Positions 33,925-43,433 of a stretch of 46,840 nt of DNA are shown piece by piece; position 1 is the first letter of the stretch, and the number at the start of each line of letters is the position of its first letter. Under the pieces are notes generated by a model. The model searched no databases. It had not been told where the DNA came from and was given only the letters and a program-made list of their open reading frames with translations. This DNA comes from Welwitschia mirabilis. Lineage: Eukaryota > Gnetophyta > Gnetopsida > Welwitschiales. The translations under genes and the position numbers were made by a program. Location: the NCBI GenBank assembly GCA_051453625.1, contig JBOZIK010000001.1, forward strand, positions 147,365,673 to 147,412,512, written 5' to 3'.

Positions 33925-35318
33925 TGTTAGGATTCTATATTTTCAATTGATATCAAACTCATATGATCTTTATAAAAATGAAATAATATTTTACAGATGC
34001 AAGAAAATGAAGGATCCATATCCAAAAGATAGAAAGATTTGGACATGTTTTGATTAAAGTAACTTGATTTTCTATCAAAGGACTTGAAGTAGGAGTTGAC
34101 CAAACTTGAAAATACTCATTTTGGTCTACTTCATAAGGGGTTGACTAGACCTTTACGGAGTCAACCACATTTGGAAATGCATTTTTCAAGATTTTCCATA
34201 TGTACTATCATATGGGGTCTATCGGACTCAAGTGGGATCGACTAATCCTAAAGAAAAGTGGCTGACTGGATTTTAGATGAAGGCAACTAAACCAACTAAC
34301 ATGAGTTACTTAATTTGATCAAATGACAAAGGGAACAACCAAATCAAATAATGTAAGTCACTTGGGTTGATCGGATATTTCAAGGAGTCAACTAGAAAAA
34401 GTGGAAGTAGAAATTTTCAAGTGATTTTCTAACCATTACTTCATCAAATCTATTCATTGGAAATGTCAGATTCCTTTTCAACTATCTAATAGCTATATTT
34501 TAGGGAAATCTATTTAACGAAATAACACTCNNNNNNNNNNNNNNNNNNNNNNNNNNNNNNNNNNNNNNNNNNNNNNNNNNNNNNNNNNNNNNNNNNNNNN
34601 NNNNNNNNNNNNNNNNNNNNNNNNNNNNNNATGTCAGATTCCTTTTCAACTATCTAATCGCTATATTTTAGGGAAATCTATTTAACGAAATAACACTCAA
34701 AAACCTTGAGTACTTAAGATTAAATTTATTTTAAAAAGAAAGGTTACACTCTTAATCTAAAGAGCTTATCTTTATACCATTATTCTTCTCTTACTCTATA
34801 CTTACCTTTGTATTAAAATTGAGTAATAAGGCTTCATTATTAGCTCTTGTATTTGAGTGACTTAAGAGCATAGAGGCTTCATTCCCTCACTCATTCTTGT
34901 GCATTTTATTAAGGTTGAGACTTAGCCTATAAAAGTTCATTTTATTGAGGTTGAGACTTAGCTTGAAAAAGTCTATTTATGAAGGTTGAGACTTAGCCTT
35001 AGCCTAAAAAAGTTTACTTTGTAAGGTTGAAAGTTAGCCTTAAAAACCTAATGGATAGTGAAGCAACAGAGATCTGGAATAATCTTAATTATTAACTGTC
35101 TTTTGAGATTGAAGTAGGATGCATCTTGAACCAATATAAATTGTGTCTTATGCATTTCTTTAATTCTACTTTTGAGTTGATTTTGTTATACATTTTTATG
35201 TCATAATTTCTTTATTATATAGCAATAATTATTTTAAAATTTCTAGATGTTTAATTCATTCCCCTCCCTGGTCCCCTCCACCACTACCCTCTTCCTCTCT
35301 AGGGTTCAAAATCCTACA
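33925..35318 (+). repeat. 3' LTR of the gag-only element
   Basis: It starts TGTTAGGATTC and ends AAAATCCTACA. A 100-N gap at 34531-34630 has the same 65 or so bases on both sides, so the true length is near that of the 5' LTR. It contains four units of the 36-bp repeat (from 34914, 34950, 34985 and 35026), with one unit stretched by a CTTAGC duplication. Confidence 0.87.
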
Positions 35319-35323
35319 TTTTC
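35319..35323. repeat. Target site duplication, right copy (TTTTC)
   Basis: It is identical to 29578-29582 and directly abuts the LTR end CCTACA. Confidence 0.85.
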
Positions 35324-36738
35324 ATCTCTTTTTAATCTCATGCTATGGTATTCTACATTGCACTTTATAGTTTACTATCACTATCTAAAATTTGAAAACC
35401 TTGGTAATACCTTAGTAGCTATTAGGGTAGCTAAGGAGTAGATGCAAGAAGGAAATGATTCAATTATTCTTTTATTATTTTAGCTTAATATGTGAATTCT
35501 CCATTTTGTTTCCACTGATTTAAGATATGTATACCAAATTGAGATGATCAGCATTAGGGTAATGACTTATTAAAATCCTTGCATTCCAGTATAATGGTAT
35601 ACATCTAAGTGATCTCTTGTTAATCCTATTTAAATTAGTCATCTAAATGGCTAGCCACAATTACTAGATGGTTTAATAGTTTTACTATACCACTTCATTT
35701 TAGCTTTTTCATTCATTTACCATTCCATCTCCACCACCCTTAATGTGTAGTTCACTAATATTTTGGCTTATACTAGATATTATCCATAATAATCATACTA
35801 AACAATTTATCTTAGAATTGAAAAAATTTTAAAAAGAAGGGCTACTAATCCAAATTTCACTAATGTTCAACATGAGTACTTTTAGTTATAAAACTAAGAA
35901 CTTCATCTTAGCATCTAATTTCATTTTCGGTTTCATTCTAAATAATCATCAAGAGAAAAACATCATTTTCTTATGTGGTGAACATAAGGTTTAAATCTAA
36001 AACCTAGAATAAGATAAACCTATTTAGCAAGTTAATTTCAATAAATTCATCGATAGTTTAATTAATCCCCTAGCTTGGCATTGTTGATGGGGGATAAATA
36101 TAAAATAATTAAGCACACTTAATAATATTCAAGTATAATATTTTTGCATTTTATGAAATCTTTTTTCCATCATGTTTTACTTACATGAGTATCAGTACTT
36201 ATGCTTTTGATAACCACTCATATTTTCAACCTTGATGATGATGTGATATCAATTCTATTATTTATATTAAGGAAGGTATGAATTAATGTTCTAGCTAATG
36301 GTTATCAACATTGGAGACAACTCCTTCAATACTTGAGTAGATCTATGGATGCTAATTTTTATGCACTAAAATATAAATATGAGCAGACTCTCTTATATAA
36401 GTACCCCTTTAATAATATAAATTATCATGAAAAATGACTACCCCATTAACCTAAATATTATGCATGCTACTTTTTTCCTAGATTTAAGTAACTTATATTA
36501 TGTAAAGTCTAAGTAACCCATCATTTTATATAAATTGTACATATATTAAAAAGAAAAAAATATATGAAATTATTCTACCAACATTCCAATAGAGCCTATG
36601 AACATCTTTATATGTATACAACTAAAATAAATAAAAAAAATGTTACTCTCACATTTTTATCAAAAGAAATATAATTCTCACTTATATATGTGTGTGTATA
36701 TATGTATGTATGTGTGTGTATATCTATCTATATGTATG

Positions 36739-36782
<44 letters not shown>

Positions 36783-37620
36783 AAAAAAGGAAAATAAAAG
36801 GAAAAAAATAAATGATGCTCTCCCAAATCTATTACTCTATGAGAAAATTAAAAAAGTAATATTAGAAATGTATATTATAAAATTAATCACTCTATATAAA
36901 ATATCATAAGATATATCACTTGGTGATAATCTTTGTGATATTCATTAGATGAAAAAATAAATTGACAAGTGAAGAAATAAAATAGATCTATCGCTAATCA
37001 TTACTTAGTGACTATCATTAGTGTATCATAAAGTGAGTAGATTAATAATTTTTTTACCTTTTACTGCAAGCCCATTAACCACTGTTACTTGCTATGATAA
37101 GGCTTAGCTGAGAAATTGAGTACTATCATGCATAACCATACTATGATAGCTAAAGAATTTATGATTACTAACTATCGAAGATATATCACTTGGTGATGGC
37201 TAAAGCAATAGCATCCAAGCCTATAACACTATGATAAGCATGGTAAAATTAAAAAAATAATAATAAATAGAAGGTAAAATGCCTTTTTTTTACCCTACTT
37301 ATGCAATGATGACCTCTAGTGGCACATAAAAAACATGTGATTCCTTGTCAAATCTTGCTAGTTGACTTACAAATCAACATGAAATGAAAATCTACTATGT
37401 TATTAAGTCCTAATATATCTTTTTGTCATATATTATTTTTAATTTCTATTCTTATAGATTAGTTAAGTCAAGATTTTCAGAGAGATTTTCTAAATCAAAT
37501 GATATTTTTTATTATATATTTCTAAGTTTATCCTAGATCTAATATTATTTGAACTACATTTTGCTAAAACAATAGTCACCCACTAATCTACATTTTTTTC
37601 AATTTTTTTTTTTTTGCAAA
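35324..37620. other. Unassigned AT-rich sequence
   Basis: No coding similarity on either strand. It contains the microsatellite at 36683-36781 and a pair of identical short blocks at about 36912 and 37172. A stretch near 36074 has a weak likeness to a gypsy primer site, but no LTR end can be shown. Confidence 0.6.
36683..36781. repeat. Compound microsatellite (TATG/TG/TATC then TA)
   Basis: TATG, TG and TATC repeats pass into a pure TA run of more than 35 bases ending at 36780. Open frames across it give only Tyr/Ile/Val/Cys repeats and are not genes. Confidence 0.95.
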
Positions 37621-37629
37621 TTTTTCATT

Positions 37630-37960
37630 TCCTACACAAAACATTATGCCATTCCTCTAGGACTCTTGGCATTATTAGTATAATACTTATTTTTGAATTT
37701 CATTAAATACTTATACTGATAATGATATCTACTATGGTAATAATAATAATTAATATTATTTATAAATACTAAATGCTCATACCTTGATTTCTAATTCCAT
37801 TCGTTAAATAAAGAGTTTGAATTACTAGTCGAGGTTTCATTATGTCCCAAGTCACTTTTATCATTTGAGCTTCTACATTGTCCGAGTATGATATTAAATG
37901 ACTCCTTTACTTGTGTAAATTTGTCATTGATTTTCTTTAAGTTTGGTGGTTCTTATCACA
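37630..37960 (-). pseudogene. SIRE-like gag fragment, related to 6670-6975
   Basis: The plus-strand text tracks 6670-6975 closely: CATTATTAGTATAATACTTA matches ATTATTAGTGTAGTACTTAT, and the GTCCCAAGTCACTTTTATCA block matches ATCCCAAGCCACTCTTGTCA. Read on the minus strand it gives SSNDKSDLGHNE, the counterpart of PNDKSGLGYNEE in the SIRE-like gag. It stops near 37960, where a gypsy LTR seems to begin. It is a second, independent remnant of the same family, probably cut by that insertion. Confidence 0.75.
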
Positions 37961-37964
37961 TTAT

Positions 37965-39329
37965 TGTAATGCCAATTTATAGGATTTTTATGGAGTACTT
38001 TGAGTACTTTTGCAAGACATTTATATAGGTTTAGATGTAATTTTGATGATTATGGAGAGTTAATGATCAAAGAAACATGTAATTCTTAACATATTTAGAG
38101 GAATTTCAAGCATGTTCTAATACTTAGTGTTTTGGAAGAAGATTAATGATGAATGAGGTTGATTTCATTTAGCTAGAAAGCTTTTAAAGGGTGTCATCCC
38201 CACTATCATCATCACTATCATTTTCACTATTGTCCTCATAATAGTCAAGATGATAACACTTTAGGAGCTAACCACGATAGTAACATGGACTGGAGCTAGA
38301 AGCCAACAAGACCCCTTTTCTAAGGAGGTATCATCCTTATTATCATCTTTATAATATGCAAGATGATAACATATTTTAAGCCAACTATGGGGCTAATTAT
38401 GGAGCCAGAAGATGATGATTCATCTATTATTGTGAGTCATCATCNNNNNNNNNNNNNNNNNNNNNNNNNNAATGATAATGTTTTGTATAAACAAATTTGA
38501 ATTATCTTATAATTGGGATCATATGCTCCATTTGTGCTACTAGGGTTTCTTCTCCAACTTCTAGGGTTATGATTTCAGAAACCCAAATGTAAAACTATAA
38601 ATATCTCCCTTGTCTTTATTTCTGATTTATCTTTTATATCAGATATTCTTATAATGGAAGATTAAAGGATAAGATGTCCATCCATTGGCTACAGAGAGAA
38701 GATTTATTTGGTATTAGGCTGAGTAACCTCTATTGAGTGTTGCTACTTTATTGTAAATAAATGTTAAATTAATGATTGATTAAATAACTCTTTTCACTTC
38801 TATTATGTGAATCTCCATTATGGTTTAAGTTGGTTATGATTTAGTGATAGCTTCATAGTTTATCTAGACCATAAGGACAACCTTTCTTAAGGTTGACATT
38901 GATATTTTAGATTTTGCATTGCATTTTATTTTATTTCATTTTTGTATTTGCATTTATTCATATTCTGTTTGATGTATCTTCTGGGTTATGTTAGTTAAGA
39001 TTAAGTGATAGTTTCTTTAATTGATCTAAGTTATAAGGACTAATATTGATAATAGAAAGATTGATAGTCAAATAGAATCATCATTAATCCATTTGCAATT
39101 TCATCTTTATTCATCTTGTATTATAATTGCATTATTATTTATTTTCATTTATTTAAAAAAGACTAAAATACTTTATAAAATCAATTCTCTAACTTTTAAC
39201 CTATTGCCTTCAATGAATTACAACATTCAGCTTGACTTTCATCTATACTAGTGTATGTTTTTCTACAAGTATTGTGATTTATAGATTATTCCTAAAGACT
39301 TAAAGATTACAAAAATTTACAGCACAACA
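37965..39329 (+). repeat. Ty3/gypsy 5' LTR (probable)
   Basis: Its right end (...AGCACAACA, 39329) is set by the primer site that follows, and its left end TGTAATGCC at 37965 is a guess from the TG...CA rule and from where the gag fragment stops. It contains a TATA-like box (CTATAAATA near 38597) and two related blocks around ATGATAACA (near 38250 and 38350). A 26-N gap (38445-38470) follows a hairpin at 38411-38444. Confidence 0.55.
38411..38444. repeat. Short inverted repeat next to an assembly gap
   Basis: GATGATGATTC (38411-38421) can pair with GAGTCATCATC (38434-38444) with one mismatch across a 12-base loop. The N run begins at the next base. Confidence 0.7.
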
Positions 39330-39332
39330 TTT

Positions 39333-39350
39333 TAGCACCATTGCTGGGGA
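39333..39350 (+). other. Decayed gypsy primer binding site (tRNA-Asp type)
   Basis: TAGCACCATTGCTGGGGA matches TGGCGCCGTTGCCGGGGA at 14 of 18 bases. All four differences are transitions, and all three CpG sites of the canonical sequence are lost. This primer site is typical of plant Athila/Tat-type gypsy elements. The interior of that element is displaced by the insertion at 39366. Confidence 0.75.
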
Positions 39351-39365
39351 AGTTCATAAGAACCT

Positions 39366-42300
39366 TGTCATGTCCCAAATTTTAAGACTTAAATTAAATA
39401 TTTTAAGGCTAATAATTCATGTTAAATATTGAATGTTTTTCTTATTTCTAATAATTTCAAGAATATTATTTTGTTCCTTGGCTTATGCATTTAATTACTC
39501 ATTTTGGAAAATGTCAAATTATTTGAAATAAAGATGCTTAATGTGTAGAGTTATTATTTTTATTTATTATCAAAACCGCTATCATGTTATGGAATGATTA
39601 AATTACTACTAATGTCTCATTGCTGTTAATTATATAAGTTGAATTATTATTTATTATTTTTCCTCGTGGCCTGGAAAGGTAATGGCAATCCCCACTATAT
39701 AACCACCCTCATTTATGATGTTTTATCTTTACATGCATAGAATCTTTATCAACTTTTGTCACTTTATAACTACCCTCATTGATGATGTTTATCCTTACAT
39801 TTCCATGACTCTTCACATTTTACCAAAGCTTAATTATAAATAGAATCATCATTCTTCTTTTCCCTTACTTTCATTTGTGAAGAACCCTTGCTACTAAGTC
39901 TTGGAGCCTAAGAAAGCTTTGGAGCCTTACAACCTTCTTGAGATCTTAAATTCTTCTCAAAAATTGATATGGTTCTATGGTTTTCATTAATTCTTGTATG
40001 GTCTTATGGTCTTCCATTNNNNNNNNNNTGTATTATTTTATATTATTTCATCTCATTCTTGTATGATTCTATGGCTTTGTTAATCTCTTGTTTGGTTCAT
40101 GTACTTACATTTATCTCTTGTATGTTCTAATTGAATCCTAGCATCTTTAAATAAAATATTTTCTTATGCATATCCTCACTATGATTCATCTTTAATGTTT
40201 AAAGCTTGTTGTAATCTAATCATATGGCTTCAGGGGATAGGCTACCTAAAGGGCTTCTACTAGCCATAGGAGTGGCTATCAGTGTTTAAGTGGTTACCTA
40301 TCTAGCTGTTGCATAATATATATAGATTTAGGGGGTTATCCCATCTGAGGGGTTCCTATGGGTCATAGGAATAATAAAGTAGATAATGGGTAATTGACAT
40401 CCCTTTGATAGGACATATTATTCATACTATTCCTTGAACTTTCATGAGATCTAGATATTTTACATCAACATTTGTATTGATTTGAGGTTTTGGTCAATTT
40501 TTATTTTGTGCCTTCCTTCTTGTTCTTAAAACTCTTGCCTTAAACCTTGCCATGGATCATACTAAGAACTGTGGAGGTATAGTTCTCACACCATGCCTGT
40601 TTTTTAGGAAAAGCTTTGATGAATGAGGTGAAAGAAGTTTAAGCTTGGTATCTACTATGGAATTTTTTTCATTTCTAAAAATAATTACTTAAGTATTTCT
40701 ATAACTACTAGAAGATTGTTATTAATTATTTTCCTTATAACCTTGCATTTGAAATTAATATTGTATTTAAGCCTTAAGTGGNNNNNNNNNNNNNNNNNNN
40801 NNNNNNNNNNNNNNNNNNNNNNNNNNNNNNNNNNNNNNNNNNNNNNNNNNNNNNNNNNNNNNNNNNNNNNNNNNNNNNNNNNNNNNNNNNNNNNNNNNNN
40901 NNNNNNNNNNNNNNNNNNNNNNNNNNNNNNNNNNNNNNNNNNNNNNNNNNNNNNNNNNNNNNNNNNNNNNNNNNNNNNNNNNNNNNNNNNNNNNNNNNNN
41001 NNNNNNNNNNNNNNNNNNNNNNNNNNNNNNNNNNNNNNNNNNNNNNNNNNNNNNNNNNNNNNNNNNNNNNNNNNNNNNNNNNNNNNNNNNNNNNNNNNNN
41101 NNNNNNNNNNNNNNNNNNNNNNNNNNNNNNNNNNNNNNNNNNNNNNNNNNNNNNNNNNNNNNNNNNNNNNNNNNNNNNNNNNNNNNNNNNNNNNNNNNNN
41201 NNNNNNNNNNNNNNNNNNNNNNNNNNNNNNNNNNNNNNNNNNNNNNNNNNNNNNNNNNNNNNNNNNNNNNNNNNNNNNNNNNNNNNNNNNNNNNNNNNNN
41301 NNNNNNNNNNNNNNNNNNNNNNNNNNNNNNNNNNNNNNNNNNNNNNNNNNNNNNNNNNNNNNNNNNNNNNNNNNNNNNGATAATTGAATATTTTTTTGGA
41401 ATGTATAAATGATAGCATTAATTTATGTTCATTCTTAATTCAGTTAATAGACTTAATTAATTTTTATGAGGATACTTAAACTTAAGATGTCCATATGAAA
41501 TCACATAGGAAATAAGGAAATCCAAATTTGAGCAGTTAAATTTAGCAAGATCCTTTCTTAATGTATTCTCTTAGATATTTCTTTTGCATAATAAAAGAAG
41601 AAGTAAAAGAAAAAGAGAGGTTATAGAATTATAATGATAACCTTTCTTTCTACCGTTTGTTCTTTTACCGTTACATCAAGAAGGCAATCATTAAATAAAA
41701 GAAATGGCTCATTTAAAATTTAACTGCCATCATATTATAATGATTTTCTCAATGCATGATTGATTTTCTTGCAAGCTTTTGTATGTCCTTTTCCTCCCTT
41801 TCGCATGGTCAAATCTCTTCCTAACCTCCATATTTCGCTTATCTTCTTTTATTGCATTTTGCTTATGTGCCTNNNNNNNNNNTTCTCATCTCAGTGTTTT
41901 TCTTTCTCTTGTGTATCAGCCAGTCGTCCCTCCTCAAGAAATATATTCTTCTCCCTATTGAAATTAGTAATCATTTTTTATTTAATAAAATTTTAAAGGT
42001 CTTAAAACATNNNNNNNNNNNNNNNNNNNNNNNNNNNNNNNNNNNNNNNNNNNNNNNNNNNNNNNNNNNNNNNNNNNNNNNNNNNNNNNNNNNNNNNNNN
42101 NNNNNNNNNNNNNNNNTTTCGGTTTATTGTTTCAAATTCTTATTTTTTTTAAAAAAAGTAAAAAAGGCTTAAATGTAACTTTTGAAACATCTTTTCATGG
42201 ATATAAGACTAATCCATTTCTTTAAGGGTAGAAATGGGTTATTTCTAATAAAAAACACACTCTATTTTATCATTTTAAACATTTTAAGTCACTATTGCCA

Positions 42301-42561
42301 TTTGATGAATGAATAATATAATATAAACTAAATAAATTAATTAATTTTATTTAATAATTAAATTAAATTATATATTATAAAATTTTATAATACTAATATT
42401 AATTATTTAGCTTTATATTTAATTATATATATAGGTTTTATAATTTGAATACTAGATTGAGTTCGAATTTTTTAACTATAAAATTTTTGAACTTTTACAG
42501 TTTGGATTTTAGAGCATTAAGGTTTATGAAGATTTTCAACTATATAAATTAGAGTGTCACA
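39366..42561 (+). repeat. 5' LTR of the large-LTR element
   Basis: It aligns with 43434-46840. Near the start about 15 differences occur in 165 aligned bases. Four gaps (40019-40028, 40782-41378, 41873-41882, 42011-42116) lie inside. Taking replacement lengths from the other LTR, the true size is about 2.8 kb. The segment 39967-40130 has a minisatellite of ATTCTTGTATGGT(C/T)-type units, and 40230-40390 a pair of CATAGGA-containing blocks. Open frames in it are not genes. Confidence 0.82.
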
Positions 42562-43433
42562 TTTTGATATTAGAGCCTAGGTTTCAAAATTATTGGAAAC
42601 AACTGTGNNNNNNNNNNNNNNNNNNNNNNNNNNNNNNNNNNNNNNNNNNNNNNNNNNNNNNNNNNNNNNNNNNNNNNNNNNNNNNNNNNNNNNNNNNNNN
42701 NNNNNNNNNNNNNNNNNNNNNNNNNNNNNNNNNNNNNNNNNNNNNNNNNNNNNNNNNNNNNNNNNNNNNNNNNNNNNNNNNNNNNNNNNNNNNNNNNNNN
42801 NNNNNNNNNNNNNNNNNNNNNNNNNNNNNNNNNNNNNNNNNNNNNNNNNNNNNNNNNNNNNNNNNNNNNNNNNNNNNNNNNNNNNNNNNNNNNNNNNNNN
42901 NNNNNNNNNNNNNNNNNNNNNNNNNNNNNNNNNNNNNNNNNNNNNNNNNNNNNNNNNNNNNNNNNNNNNNNNNNNNNNNNNNNNNNNNNNNNNNNNNNNN
43001 NNNNNNNNNNNNNNNNNNNNNNNNNNNNNNNNNNNNNNNNNNNNNNNNNNNNNNNNNNNNNNNNNNNNNNNNNNNNNNNNNNNNNNNNNNNNNNNNNNNA
43101 CAACTATTTTTAGCTTTGCAAATTCACTTGGCTTAACTATTTTATCATGGTTTTATGATATGTGTAGTTAATATCCACAAGAATTATATGACTTTAAGAA
43201 GGGTGATAAATCAACCAAAATGAAGATTTAATACTAATTAATAACTTAGTAGATGAATTTCAAGAGCATAAAAGTAATAAAAAAATGGATACTCTATTAA
43301 AAAAGGATAACGCAAGTTAAAAGAATAAATCCTACAACTTTCATGGTATAAGTAGGATTAGCATAGTTTTAAGAGGTAAATTATTTTTTCAATTTCTGGT
43401 TTTGGGGGTGAAACCTCTTAAGAGGTGGAGAAA
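42562..43433 (+). other. Short interior of the large-LTR element
   Basis: It starts with TTTTGATATTAGAGCC, whose part 42565-42577 is TGGTATCAGAGCC with two changes, the primer site. A 492-N gap (42608-43099) follows. The rest, 43100-43433, shows no gag or other domain. It ends with the purine-rich AGAGGTGGAGAAA at 43421-43433, the probable polypurine tract. Confidence 0.75.

Larger units (their letters stand above)
29583..35318 (+). mobile_element. Gag-only copia-type LTR element with an extra internal LTR end
   Basis: It is bounded by LTRs at 29583-30846 and 33925-35318 and flanked by a perfect 5-bp duplication TTTTC. The interior has a tRNA-iMet-type primer site, a gag ending at 33414 and a purine tract before the 3' LTR, but no protease, integrase or RT. 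The LTR ends, the 35/36-bp repeat and the GTTGACC-type U3 motifs are shared with the minus-strand copia at 9868-17811, so it is probably a non-autonomous relative. Such gag-only elements are known in plants as TR-GAG. A second LTR 3' end, primer site and gag start at 31691-31900 make the structure LTR-gag-(gap)-LTR-gag-LTR. Confidence 0.85.

Noticed and set aside
36074-36095. Possible gypsy primer site (TGGCATTGTTGATGGGGGAT)
   Set aside because: About 13-14 of 19 bases fit the tRNA-Asp site, but the differences are not mainly CpG decay and no LTR end or partner is visible.
36640-36909. 89-codon frame rich in Tyr, Ile, Cys and Val
   Set aside because: It is a translation of the TATG/TA microsatellite.
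42450-42470. GAGTTCGAATT, resembling the T-loop of a tRNA gene
   Set aside because: No acceptor stem or anticodon arm can be built around it; it is LTR sequence.
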